Part shown: piece after piece, positions 11,701 to 26,700 of the stretch
How positions within the stretch are numbered: position 1 is the first letter of the stretch
Layout of the letters: every line of letters begins with the position of its first letter
Assembly (NCBI GenBank): GCA_035578175.1
Contig: JAQMRL010000002.1
Coordinates: 135,038,171-135,102,170, forward strand
DNA: 64,000 bases
Direction of reading: 5' to 3'
Source of the DNA: Catonia carolina
Taxonomy: Eukaryota; Arthropoda; Insecta; Hemiptera; Achilidae
Notes under the pieces: generated by a model
Database searches by the model: none
Told to the model about the DNA's origin: nothing
The model's input: the letters and a program-made list of their open reading frames with translations, nothing else
Translations under genes and position numbers: made by a program

Positions 11701-14700
11701 TTTAGCGTCAACAGTGATTTTCGGTATTTTTCTCATCTAATTCAAAAACTAATGGGAATTTTAAAGATTGTGGCCTTAGTGTATTCTACGAAAAACTGTG
11801 TATAACTAAAGTTATCGAATATTAAAATACCTACAACTTTTATTGTAGGAATGTTTTTCTGCAGAGCCTATTTTATCGTAAATTAGTTATTTTGCATGTT
11901 TTTCGGTATTTTAAGTTCTATAAAGGTTGAGTTTCATTTATCGTCATTCACTCATGATTAAAATTAGGTTATGTTTTTCATTTTACATTATTTACTAATG
12001 GTAGGTTATATATTTCATTATTTTCACTGGCAAGAGGAAGTCGTGTGAGTGTTTAACACCAAATTTTTTAATACGTTTGATAAAGCAAGAGACAATGAAA
12101 TTTTATGTTATTCAGCTCAGCAGACCGAATTTATTTCAAATATTACTAAAATTTATTAAGTAAAAAAATCTAAAAGGATAATATGTTAAAAGATTAAAAC
12201 AAATGTGAAATTTTGATTAATAAATGATTCATAGGGTTATCTCAAATAATTTTAGAGACATGTGTAGGTAGAATTATATTACAAAGTACAAAATGCAACA
12301 ATTCATTTAATTAAAAGAATTGTCAGAAGGAAAGAAGGATTAAAGTAGTTCTACTGCGATATTTAATTTACTCCTTATTACAGAAAAGTTTGTAAGGATT
12401 GTACTATATTATATTGTTAGCAAAAGATTTAAAAATACAAAAATATTCCTCTAAAATTGGAAAAAATTTACCTTACATAATTATTTTCTGCCCATAACAG
12501 ACAGGTGAAGTGTCAAATTATTTACACTCAATCTGTTAGTTGCAGGGCTAAAATAAATAGTTCTGTTTCTTGTCATATGGTCAGCCAATTAAATGACTGA
12601 ATCATTTAAGAACAGAAGAGGTAGAGGTGTAAAAGACACTAATCAGAGTTATCTCCTCTGAAAGTAATGGATTTCATTATACAGCCAGACCCTGTGGTGA
12701 ATGAAGTGAAGGTGTCATTTGCAGAGTGGAAAATATGTGCTTCTCAGAGGGCCCGGCATGCTGATAAGTGTAGTTTTCCATTCAGTGAGGAAGGCAATGG
12801 TAAACCACCTCACTCCTCGTTTTACCTCGTAAAACCTCTACAGGTTCAAACCAGCCTTTCGGCTGATGACCTAAACAACAATTATTTTATGTTAAACAGA
12901 TTCACAAAATCTTAGTTAATACTTAGTTAATAGTTAAGATAATATGGTAAGTACGAGTTAAGAGTCTCTTAACTTACAAACTTAGCTTTAAACAGAGAAA
13001 GCTTTCGTGAAGAGATTTCTTAAACTTATTATTTTTTTTATTTATTTATTTAACGTCGCATCAACTGCTATGGTCATTAGCGACGACGTTGGGGTGGAAC
13101 GTTATGCGATGTAGGATGAAATGATTTTTTGTAACGTATGAAAATATACCATACCCGAGTGGGATTCGAACCCAGGACCGCATGATGAGAGGCGAGCACT
13201 CTCATGCAATGAGCATTGAGAGCGAGTCATTATTTTAATGACACAATTTTTGTAAAATGATTAAGGTGAAAGTCACTTGGCTTTACTTTTTTAATATGTA
13301 AACAACCCTATGGTAAAATTGACAGCTGCTAAAAATGAAGGGGAAATGAACTAGAAGCAGTATTCTTTTAAAAGTAAAGTGTTTTCTAGCCTTTTATGGG
13401 AATTCCGCTTTCATAAACATTGATTTTAAATGTATTGTTGGATTAAAATCTTAATCATTTCGCTTCCATAGCGTAGTGATTAGCACGCTAGCCTACACGC
13501 AGAGGTCCCGAGTTCGATTCCCGGCTAGAGCCTGGACATTTTTACTAATAAAAACCCACTGTTCTAGTTAATTCACCGAAGTCGCTAGTAATCAAGCTGT
13601 TAATGCAACTTTAAACTAAAATGATCTGTTTAATAACAATATGCATCTGTAAATAATACCTATGTTCAATCGTGAGTAAATAATGTAAAATGAAAAATAT
13701 AACCTAATTTTATTTTTATCATAAGTGTATGACGCAAAATGAAAATCAACCTCTGTAGAACTTAAAAATACGGAAAATCACTAATTGATGCTAAACTAAG
13801 CACAGTAGAAGAAAATACTTGAAATAAAAGTTATACATATTTTCTATAACTTTAATAATTAAAGTTATTATTGTTTCTAAAGTACAATTATTGTACATTA
13901 TTGTCGTAAAATGCATACTAATATTGTATGCTGTTTTGGTCAATACTGCTTCTACTTCATTTCCCCTTCAATTTTTTAGCAACTGTCATTTTACACGTAT
14001 GAATGCTTATTTTGTATTTTTTTTACTTTAAGCTTTTATTTGTTATCGGGAACTGTACATTATTGACAACTAACCAATTTGATCGCTGCTTTTCGCTATA
14101 TTTTTTGAAGTGGATTTAGTATGAGTTTGAACAGGGATCCCAGTAAAGTTTGTTCATGGATGGCTGTCAGCTGGTCACCATACAAAGTTGCTTGCCAAAC
14201 AGGTGTTACTTAACAAATAATAGTGACTTTCTACCAGCTGACTGACTGGGCTGGCCCGAAGGCCGAATGCTTATTTTATAAAAAATAAAGCCAAAATGAT
14301 CTCCACCTTACTACAGCTTAAAATACAATAATTTTAATAATAATAATAATAATAATAATATTAGTATACAATAATTTAGTTATTAAAATAAATTTAAGAA
14401 ATCGCTTTACGAAGGATTTTCCAGTTTAATTTTTCTTTCTAATAATTTTATAAAATACAAACTCCAGAAAAATATTTTTATTTCATACTATTGTTAGTAA
14501 GATAAGGCGAGAAGAATAATTGTATATTTTTAACTTTTTATAAAATACATAAGTATATAGTAACTTATACATAATACGAAAACGGTTTCATTTCGTGTAA
14601 AACGAAGGAATACAAACGAGAGTGATTCAGTTTTGTTTGTGACGCTTGCAGGCATCTCAATAGAATGGTGTAACAGATTCTCAACGAGAAGCTGTCAGTA

Positions 14701-17700
14701 AATCCGAATAGTCCTTTTCACTAGAAGCCTAAGGCTTCTTATCACGTTACTATAACAAGCAAAGCCAAGCTAATGCAGCATCATTCAAGGCATAATACAA
14801 CCCTTTCCCTTCTTCATTTATACCTAATATCAATCCGTTACCAGAATACAGAATATCTATCAAAATCCTCTTACATTCAAACTAAACTACATTACACTAT
14901 TCTGTTATATACAATATTGATTTCTCACATCACGTCTTTTTCTAATATTTGTTACTATTTCAGAAAGAAATTTGGTATGAATGAAGAATTTATAAAAAAT
15001 GCATTCGTACAATTGAATAAATAAATTTACACAAACTAAATTTACTTGTCTATAATTTTATTGAACTTCTGAAGATTTATTTTTTAATCCCTAATGTGTT
15101 TACGTTGTAATCAATTCAATTCAGAAAAATAAGCAACCCCATAACCCAATGAGTTGAGGATGATTTTTATGACTTGTAAATGAGGTGTAGTCTTGTACAG
15201 ATCCAGGCCCACCATTCCTGAGAGAATATGGTTAACCGAATCCTAACCATCAAAGTACACCGGTAACCACTTTCTATAGTCGTTTCCACGTTCAGTTGAC
15301 ACAACGGAGCAGTATAGGACAATGTATTTCTTATGGGACGCTGACTGCTACTAGCACATACACAAACATCGGCTTTGTAGATCAATCAATGCAATCATAA
15401 CCAATAGCATTTCCCTCCTCCGCGCCCCTTCCATAACAAACCTTTATAATGTAGAGTAGTCTATATAACTATTAATTAATAATTAACACTACCTATAAGT
15501 TTATACTCAACTTCATATGCGGATTCGAAATGTGAAATATTTTTAGATATCTGTACTAGGAAAGGTTTTTTAGATTTGTAATAACCGATTGCGTCATTTG
15601 TTTACATTTATCACGCAATGTTTAGAAAGTCGGGCGAGGAAATGTTGGGAAGGCATTAGTAGGTCTGTAGTAAGATATTCATTTTAAACCCCCCTCCCAC
15701 AATAGAAGAAAAGTTTTTACGTTTTTTGATTTTTTACAATTCATGAAACATTTTACATAATACATTTTTTTTCTGTCAAGCAAAACTTAAATTATAATTC
15801 TACCTTAAAAAATGAGTGTCCCAAAATATTTTTTGTTTTATTCAGATATTTTCAAGGTTCTTCCTCATTTCCTTGAAACATTCATCAGGTTTTGGGTCAC
15901 TTCCGGTCAAAACCGGAACTTCAAACCCAATTCAGTCCCACTAAATTTTTGTGTGGATTACGAATCTGAAAACCGTTTGTTGCTATCTCTTGTATTTTCT
16001 GACTTTGATTTTTGACTTCCGGTTTTGTGGCACTGCCGGTAAAAACCGGAACTTCAAACGCCATCCAGTCCCACTAACTTTTTGTGTAGATTACGAATCT
16101 GAAAACGGTTTCTTGCTATCTCTTGTAGTTTCTGACATCTGGGTCTGACGGACGGACGGATGGACAAAACAAAATGATAGATGATAAATTTTAAAAATTG
16201 CCACAAAAAAATTGGCTGCCTCAGTGACATAGTGTTTATTATGCTAGACTACAAAACGAAGACACTACCATTACCGATGTAGCTGCTAACGTCCAAGCAA
16301 GCGACTTTAAAATAAAGAAAAAAATCTGGTGTGAAACGTTCACACAACTTTCTCTTGTCAATGCAAATAATTAACAATAAACCTGATATTATTAATAAAA
16401 CATTAGAAATAAACAAAAACTAACCTCAATAATCATAATCTAATTATAATAATGAGTGAAAGACGAAAAATGAAAATCAACCTCAGTTTGGCTTAAAATA
16501 TGAAAAACCACTATTTCACGCTAAACTAGGCTCTGTAGAGAAAAATTCTCTAAATAAATGTTGTAGATCTTTTAATTTCCTATAAATTTAATTATATGCA
16601 CTTTTGTCGTAAAATGCACACTAGAGCTGAAATATTTAAAAAATCTGACTTTTTTTACAAGTTTTCATGAGAAAAAACAAAAAATTGCTAATTGCCGCTC
16701 AACTAAGCGTTATACAAAAAATGTGTGAAATAAAAGTTGTAGGATTTTAAATTCTCTACAACTTTTACTAGATACATTTTTGCGCTAAAATTTACATTTA
16801 AGTCGCAATCTTAAAAAAACAATATTTTTACGTGAAAACAACCTCTCCAAGAATTTCAGCAGACATGGTGCCCTACCCTATCTTGTAGAGCATAAAATAT
16901 TTACTAAATGTGACAATTTGTAAAAAAATCGTAGGAGCCGTTTTTGAGAAAATCGCAAAAAAGTGAAAAATGACACGAATAAACTACTACTTCCAGTGGG
17001 CTGATTTTGATGAAAATGTTCGTGTCGGGTCCTCTAATGGTATCTAACTTGAGTTTCAAGTTTCAAGTTCGTACGATGTTTCGTTCTTGAGATATTCTGT
17101 TCACACACACACACACACACACACGCACGCAGGCCAATTGCTAAAAACATGTTTTTTGGGTTCAGGGGGTCTGAAAACGTGTAGATCCGGTGAAAACTCG
17201 ATTTCGAAAAATCGACATGAAAACAATACTTTCCTTCCTATTTATTCATATAGGCAAGAGAAAGTAAAAATATATAAAATTTAAAATTAGTAGTAATTTA
17301 TAAATATAACAGCTTATTTAAATTTTCTTACCATTAAACAATTACTCATATAAAATTGTTTTCTACAAGAAACAAGTTTTGGTTCCTGGTAATATAATGC
17401 AAATTTATTTTTTTATACAGTGATACAGTTATGGGAGAACGTGAAACTCCTGAAGGATGTAAATTGTTTTCGGACAGGAAATTCAACAAAACTAACATGA
17501 ATGGATAAAACAATGTTTCAGTTTTATTCTTGCAATCAAACTTTCACCCAAACAACTCAATTAAATTTTGTGTTGTGATTAATTAAATAGATAAAAATTA
17601 AAGGTATATTAGGTAAAATAAATTTTTTTAAATTTACAGGTGATCCTCTCTATGTCGGTATGGATTTGACCATTGCTAGTTTTGATTCCATCAGTGAAGT

Positions 17701-20700
17701 AAATATGGTAAGAAATTTTATTTCTTATATTTTTATCTTATTGTCTGGTAATATAATTTTTACCTTATATTTTTTTAAGTTACTTGCGATGACCATCTTT
17801 TCTTTGGTCTTCCTATGTTACGTCGCCCAACCGGTTGGTAATTAAGGATAATCTTCGGTGCTCGCTCATCTGCCATTCTTAGCACATGCTCATACCAGCT
17901 CTGCCTATAGCCAGTGATCGCATCCGTTACACACAGCATCCCAAGCTCATTTCGTATATCCTCATTCCTCTTATGGTCCAGCAAACTGTACCCCGCTAGG
18001 GGCCTCAACAGTCGCATTTCTGTCGCTACGATTCTAGTTAATTGCTGAGTGGTTAACGTCCAGCTTTCAGATCCATATAACAGGACTGGCAGCACTAGTG
18101 TTTTATAAAACTTCAAAACCGTTTCTCTCCTTACTTTTCCCACCAAAGTTTTCCTTACTGTATAGATAAGGCGCTGAAATTTTTGTAATTTAAGTTCTAC
18201 GTCTCTTGATTGTATGTACGATACTTCACATCTGAGGAATAAAAATGTCTTCACCTGCTCCAATATTTCTCCATTGATAACAATCTTGATTGATAACAAT
18301 CAATTTTTTATATATGTACATGGTTTTTCTATGTTTAAATAATTTTCAATATGTTATGTGAATGCAGAGTTTTACTAAAATAAATCAATGCAATTCAAAC
18401 TTTATAAATAACAGGTATTCATACGAGGTGTTGTTATTAAATAACGAGACTGATGTAAAATTTAATTTTAATTTTATAAATAATCACTAACTGTCACCTA
18501 CAATATACTCCTTCTCTATCCCTACAATGCTCCATGCAAATTCCCCATTGTTGGAAACAGTGCTGGAAGTCATCTTCTGTCAGCTCCTTCAGGACACATG
18601 CCGCTTTCTCTTTTACAGCTTCCATAGACTCAAATCTTGTCCCTTTTAATGCAGATTTCACCTTAGGGAACAGATAGAAGTCACATGGTGCAAGATCTGG
18701 TGAATAACGTGGATGTTCTAACACTTAGATGCTGTACTTGGCTAGGAACTTCTTGACAGATAACGCAGAATGAGCTGGCGCATTGTCTTGGTGGAGAACC
18801 CATGATTTGTCCTTTCACATTTCGGGGTATTTTTTCCTCACTCTTTTACATAATTTAGAAAGTACCTCAAAGTAGTAATATTGATTAATTGTTTGACCTT
18901 CAGGAACCCAGTGAAGGTACACAATCCCTTGGATATCAAAAAAACAATCATCATTGCTTTAAATTTTGACTTGCTCATTCGAGCTTTTTTAACTCTCAGT
19001 GAAGTTCGGCTCTTGCAGTGCATGGATTGGCGCTTCGTTTCTAGATCATAAGTAAAAAACTACGTTTCATCACATGCTATTATCTTCTACCTGTTCCCTA
19101 AGGTGAAATCTGCATTAAAAGGGACAAGATTTGAGTCTGTGGAAGCTGTAAAAGAGAAAGCGGCACGTGTCCTGAAGGAGCTGACAGAAGATGACTACCA
19201 GCACTGTTTCCAACAATGGAAAATTCGCATGGAGCGTCGTAGGGATAGCGAAGGAGTGTACATTGAAAGTGACAAGAAGTGATTATGTATAAAATAAAAA
19301 AAATTTTTTTACAATGTCAGTCCCATTATTTAATAGCCACACCTTGTATTCCATTCTCTTCCACATTAATAACCCGGAAATTAAACAAAAAAGATCTGAA
19401 ATTGGATTGGTGTCCACATAATGGAAGAATACCAAATAATCTGTAACAAAATTGGCAAAATGAGCTGGTGGAGGCGTGGCGAAGAGAAACGTGAGAGTAC
19501 GATAGCCAATGGAATCCGCTGTAGTATATGTAGCCCTACTAATGTCAGTATTTTGATGACTAGTGTGTGGATAGTAACACCAGAACAATTACAGAATGAA
19601 ATTTAATTGATTACATGCATTAATATAAGAACTTTACTATGACTCTTAATTTTCTTATAATATGTTATATTTTGTGTTGATCACACAGTGAGGGGATTAT
19701 TCATCACGGATTATTTATTTTTCAGGATTACACAATAACAATGTATCTAAATCAGTACTGGAAAGATGAACGTCTAGCATTTAGTAACAACGATGAGGTA
19801 CTGACACTTTCTGGTGATTTTGCTGAAAAGATTTGGGTTCCTGATACATTCTTTGCAAATGACAAAAATAGGTAACATGTTTTCTTGTATATACTTAATG
19901 TTTTTAGTTTTTTTAACTCTAAAGTTTGCCACCAGCCATGAGATGCGTCGTCTCATGAAAAGGATTATTTTCTATATGAATTATTTTTAAAATATTGAAA
20001 TCATCCATACTGAAAAAATTAAATCTCTATGTTCTTTTTTTTAGAGGCGAAATATTATAGTATGTTTATTCCATAAAAAATACTGAAATACTTAAAAACT
20101 GAATATTTCCTATTTAATACTAAACCATCCATACATTACCATAATTTCTATACTTCTGTAATCGATGGAATGCGCATTTAATCATTGCAAACTGTTCTAT
20201 TTATAAGCAATATCATACATAAACATCAGCTAATCTGTGAACTCATACCCAAGAGGTTTTGTAACCTTGACACTATCAACATTCGGTATGAAAGCAAATA
20301 GTAGCCTATTAATAACTATGATGCAAGAGTAAATACTAATTTGATGCAAGACCGTTACTCATAAGAATCATTAACGGAATTTGAAGAGATAATTCCAAAA
20401 TTCTAAAGTTACAAAAAAGTATCGATAAGATCCCTTAAAATTTTTTTTTCAGTTATGCAGGAATTTTACTTAAGAAATTTAAATATATCATAGTAATAAT
20501 AATAGCTTGAAAAGCCTTTGAAATGAAAAACAGCTTACTGACAACAAACATTCAATAACAGATTAGGAAAAATTTCTTAAAACTTTATGTTTGGAGTGGA
20601 GCATTATACGGAAGTAAAACTTGGGTGACAGGGGCTGTAGAAAAGAAGAGGATAGAAGCTTTTAAAGTGTGATGTTATAGGAAAATGTTAAAGATTAGGT

Positions 20701-23700
20701 GGGTGAATAAAATAAGTAATTTAGAGGTTACTAGGTGAGTGAATGAAAAAAGAAGGGTATGTAAGCATCTTACCAGAAGAAGGGATATGCTAGTGGGCCA
20801 TATCTTAAGACATCCAGGATTGGTCTATCAATAATGGAGGGTAATATTGAGGGAGTATTATAGGGGGAGGTAAATGTTAGAATATATAAAGAAAATTACA
20901 AAAGATGTAGGGTGTTACAGGTATATAGATATAAAATAACTTGCACAAGACAGAACAGCTTGGAGAACTGCATCAAACTAGTCAAGAGACTGATGACAAA
21001 AAAAATAGTAATAATAAAATTCTGCTAAGAGTTCTTTTAAATGGTTTAGGAATGTTTTTAATTAAAATCAAACATACTTAGGTAAACACAACATAGATGG
21101 GAAGAAGTACTTGTTAAATCTTATATGCCATTAACCAATCTCATAAAAAATGGAAGACTATGATATTTTTTACTGAAAAGTATCAGTACTTTTTGTTACT
21201 TGTATGGGTGTGTAGTTTTCAATTACGTAACTAGTTTAATTTTATAAGGACTGTTTGGGCAAATGATACTCCATTGTCGAGTTTATTTTGGCCTTCTCAT
21301 GTAACACCATTCAAATCACATAAATTTTTAATTATAAACTTATACAACAGTTATACCGTTCTGATTTAAAATTATACATTCTAAAAATAACTTACATGGA
21401 CTGTATTACTTTGAGAATTTTTGCATGATATTTAACATTGAAGTTTATTAATTGGGATCTGAATTATACCCACTTCATACCCTTATTACAATGCTGTCAC
21501 GTGTCTAACCTTCTGAGAAAAAGAGGATGCTTTTAATGTGTGGGGACTGAGTGATTTATTGAACCGAATGCCTATACATTTTACTCTTCCCTAACTAATG
21601 TTCTTTTCTAACTTTGTGACTAACTTCATGTTAGATAAAACAAGTACCCAGAATTAAGTTAAATTAGATAAAACAAAAACCCCTTCAGTAATTTCGTACT
21701 AGGGAAGGTAAGTTTGTATATTTTTGAACAACCTTGAACACAATAAGCCGCGGAATGAAAATACGAGATCATACAAAGAGTAGAAAATTACATTAATTTT
21801 ATGATTAAATTCTGTTCTTTTGTATTCTGAGTGTTGTTGCTCAGGTCATCAGGCAAAAAGGCTGGTTTTAACCTCTAGAGGCTTTACTAAGTAAAACGAA
21901 GAGTGAGGTGGTTCACAGTGCTGAGTGGAAAAGTATGCTTATCAGCATACCAGGCTCTCTGAAAAGTATCTACTTTCCACCCTGAAAATTACACCTTCAA
22001 TTCATTCACCACAGGGTCTGACTGTATAATGAAATTCATTATTTTCAGAGGAGAGAACTCTGACTAGTGTCTTTTACACATCTACATCTTCTGTTCTTAA
22101 ATACTTCAGTCATATATATGATAAGCTGACTAAATTATAAGAAACAGAACTAATTTTTTTAGCCCTAGAACTACCAGATGGAGTGTAAAATAATTTAACA
22201 CTCCACCTGCCTGTTATGGGCAACCATTTTACATTTGATTATGGTAAGCGAAAGAACCAGTGAACCCAATAAGCACTTTTTATATTATATTTTTATTCTG
22301 TTTAAAAAGGCAATTTGGTTTTACTTATATTTTTGAAAGATATTCTATGTGTTCTATCAACATAATGTAGGTAACAAAAGTGTTTTATTTTTTTTTTAGT
22401 TTCCTACATGATGTCACCGAAAGAAATAAGTTGGTACGTTTGAATGGTGATGGAAGCATTACATATGGTATGAGATTTACGGCAACACTTGCTTGCATGA
22501 TGGACTTACATTACTACCCACTTGATTCACAAAACTGTACTGTTGAAATTGAAAGTTGTAAGTATTTATTAATGATTTTTATTGTACTGCTCTATATTTT
22601 ATTGTTCCTCAAAATCATAAATATATATTTTATTTATGACGGAGGTTTATGCATGAAAAATTAATTATTTTGGTGGTGGCTTATTCTCAACAGCTGAATT
22701 GTATTGAAGGCCCCAAATTTGTTTCCCAGATAAGGTCCGGGTGTATGGATTGCCAATTTTGACATAGCTTTTGTATAAGTAATAACGAAAGGGTGTTATA
22801 GAAAAAGGCAGGGTGTTCTTTATTGGAGATTGTATGGTGGAAGGGATGCATCTAAGCTTGCCTCCCTACCTAACTGTCTTTTCTATGCATCAGAGACAGA
22901 AAAAGTTAGTGTGCTTGTAGATGTGAGGCTTAATGTCTTCCTGCCAAATTTTACAATTTGACAATTTTACAATTTTTCAAATTTTACAATTTGAGCCAAT
23001 TTTTGCACTTTACATTTATTAATCTGAAACACAACCATAAAAATGCAGTGTGTGTTGTACTCACTGAAAAAGGTTTTCACTAAGTTGAATTTACTCTGCC
23101 ATGGATGTAAACTTATTTACCACGTCTGTAACTTCTATACTATATTACTGCCATTAGATTTAATCAGTGTGTGATTTATCTTAGTGCCACCTAGATCGAT
23201 GTTTATGCTGGCAAATATGATGTTCTACTTGACAAGACACTGCTCTTCTCTTGTTTAAAATCAACCCAATGTTCATTTTAAGGACCACTTTAAGGTATTT
23301 ACCAGCCTTTTCCAAGCCTGAAAACAGAATTGTTTTTCTCAGTACCAATTTAATCTGTTTGCCCTACAAAAACACACATTATGCGGTTATTTCTCAGTGC
23401 TAACAATTTGTTACCCACCGGGTTGGTCTAGAGGTAAAGTCGTCGCCAAAATCTGCTGTTTAACAGCTGATTTTCGGAGACGAAGGTTCCTGGTTCAAAT
23501 CCTAGTAAAGGTAATTACTTTTATACGGATTTGAATACTAGACAGTGGTTGCCGGTGTACTTTGATAGTTGGGGTTCAATTAACCATACTCTCTCAGGAG
23601 TGGTCGACCTGGGTCTGTACGAGACTACACCTCATTTACACCTCATACACATCATCCTCATCTCATTGAGCCATGGGGTTGCTTATTGTTCTGAATTGAA

Positions 23701-26700
23701 CAGATTGCAACGTACACATATTAGGAATTAAAAAAAAAAAAAACAATTTGTTAAATTTTATGCATGTCCAAGCAAATAATGCGAAACTAAGAATATTTGA
23801 AATGACGGCTACATTGCACTATCCACCTTTTTATGCCATTTCCTCTATGGTTTCTCCATATTGATCAACATTACACCATCATCACCGACACAAAATGTGC
23901 TAAGTTATTTGGCATGGAAAAAACAAATCATCCTTTGATGCACCCATTTTTGTCAGCTCCCAATTTAAAGGAAATAATTTTGAAGAACAGTATTTTAGGG
24001 GAGTTATTTTTTAGATTTTTTAGATTTATTGATTTTATTTATTTATTTATTAAATACAAAATACATTAACATATTTCCTAATTCCTGTATCGGAGAAGTC
24101 TGTGCGTGGAAATGAGTTGTACATTATTATGCATATATTATTGATCATTAATTACTAAAAATATTTTTAACAATTTTTATTACACAGCTTACTGTAACTT
24201 AATCTAGTTATACAATTTACAATATTAAAAAATTTACTAAAAACCAATATTAATATTCCTTCTTTATTAAAGAAAAATTAAGCTATTTTCTATAAAAAAA
24301 ATCCCCTCAGCTCATTAAAATACTAAGTAGGGAACAAACTATTAATCAAGACTGTTAATTAACTTTTTTAAGTGATCACAGATTAAACTTTTCAACAAAT
24401 AAATATAAAGAAATCCTGAGAAATTTCTATATATTTTATAAATAAATTTCTGCAATTTTCTAAAAACATGGCGCTAATTATTTTAGAGGTACAAACTTAA
24501 ATTTTTTCTGCTATTTATTTTTACCTTTCATTTCATTTCTTGTAAATTCTGATTCATTTTTACAAGAAGGTTAACAAAATAGTAATATGTTTTCAAATGG
24601 TGAGAAGTTATGGAATCCGTAGCGTTTACTCATTCTTTGTTGTTTAGAGTGCTGTCAAAGAAAATGAAGAATGAGTTTTTCAATTTTGTGCAGCAGGTGC
24701 CAAGCTACAATACTCAATGCTGTAAATTTAGGATTGAATATTGTGATCATATACAAACATATTTTTTGTAAAATGTTGTAAGCTGGTCACTTGTAATCTA
24801 CCTAATTTTTTACTGTAAAAATTATTAAAGTATAAATTTTTATTTTAGTTTATTTTATTGCATCAACATCATTTTGGTTATTTGCGACTACTTTGGGTTG
24901 AGGAACGGTGTGTTTGAACTTGTAATAATTTTTCAGGCCCTGGCCGGGAATCAAACTTGGGACCTTCGATTTGCAGCATAGCTTACTAACCAATGGGCCA
25001 TGAAGACGGCCATTTTAAATTTCTGTTTTAATACTCTTAATATAACAAATTAGTCAATATGAGAATTTTTTTGGAAGGTGAACACTTGGAGAACTTATTC
25101 AGAAAGTTTTCAAAGTTTATTTGAAAAATTTCCTTTCTTTTATAAATGTTTATAGATGTTCATGATTACAAATTCAGATATGTTGAATAACTTTTTTTTG
25201 TGTTTGATCAACTTTCTTAATAGGAGTACTGTATAGTAATGGTGGAAACCATATGTTTACAAATTTCAAAATTGAGGCCAAAATTTTATAATTTTTATGT
25301 GTTGTTGTTTAGGTCATAAGTCAAAAGGTAAAGGTTTGAACCTGTAGAGGTTTCACTAATATAAATCGAGAAGTGTGGTGGTATACAGTTGCCTTCCTCA
25401 CTGAGTGGAAAAGTATGCTTATCAGCATGCCGGGCCCTTTGAAAAGCACATATTTTCCACTCTGCAAATGACACCTTCACTTCATTCACCACAGGGTCTG
25501 GCTGTAAAATGAAATTCATTACTTTCAGAGGAGACAACTCTGATTAGTGTCTTTTGCACCTCTACCTCTTCTGTTCTTAAATGATTCAGTCATTTAATTG
25601 GCTGACCATGATAAGAAACAGAACTATTTATTTTAGTCCTGCAACGAACAGATTGAGTGACAATAATCTGACACTTTACCTTATACTTACCTTATACTTA
25701 CACCCCATACACATCATCCTCATCTCATTGGGTCATGGGGTTGCTTATTGTTCTAAATTGAACAAATTGCAACGTACACAAATTAGGAATAAACAAAATA
25801 AAATAAAACTTTTCAGTTCAGTTCTCATAATGGGCCTCCAGGCCAGCCTAGTCAGTCAGCTGGTAGAAAGTCATTATTAATTGTTAAGTAACACTGGTTG
25901 GGCAAGCAACTTTGTAAGGTGACCAGCTGACAGCCATCCATGAACAAACTCTGCTGGGGGTCCCTGTTCAAACTCATTTCAAATCCATGTCAAAATAATA
26001 TAGCGGAAAGCAGCGATCAAGTTGGGTAGTTGTTAATATTGTACAGTTCCCAATAACAATAAAAGCTAAAAAAAAAAAAAAAAAAATAGTTCTCATAATG
26101 GACAACAATCTACTTATTGGAATTGGACTGTCATTAGCATTAACAAACCAAAGAACAAAGAGATCAACTTGGAGTAAAAGATGGTCACAAAAAAGACAAA
26201 CCCTGTCTTATTTTTGCTAGCAAATTTTTTCATAGATGATGGATCATATTATTTATACCTAATTTTTTTTTTTATATATTTTTTTTATCAAAAGTCACAG
26301 TGATCAAAAGTTATATGAGTAATGGTGCCTACATAAGCCTTGGGCTTGTGCGTAGGTAATGATATGTGGTGATTTACAGATGAAAAAAATGTCAGACCTG
26401 ATCGGGAATTGAACCCAGGACCCCGGCATAGTAGCCAGTTGCACTGACCACTACACTACGGGCCGGCTGCATTAATAATTAACAACTTATTAATCGCATC
26501 TTCTCGTTTGAATGTGTTATGGTAACTTCAGTCCTTCTTATTCCACAGACACGGAAAATTGCGATATAATTTAATGAAACCGTCAAAAATTTGGTATTTG
26601 ACCGCATCAGGTACAAATAAGCTTACAACAGAAATGAGAAATGAACTGAAACTTCTGTACACATGGCTGTTTGAACTGAGAACTGAACTAATAATAGGCA

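Noticed and set aside
13455..13530. Possible tRNA gene (good box A and box B)
   Set aside because: The head is followed by a body shared with the copy at 41303-41479, and the family has A-rich ends, so it is a SINE.
15812..16148. Overlapping frames with repeated NRNFK...CVDYESE peptide
   Set aside because: They derive from the 133-bp repeat D unit; the period is not a multiple of three, so the peptide shifts frame, arguing against coding.
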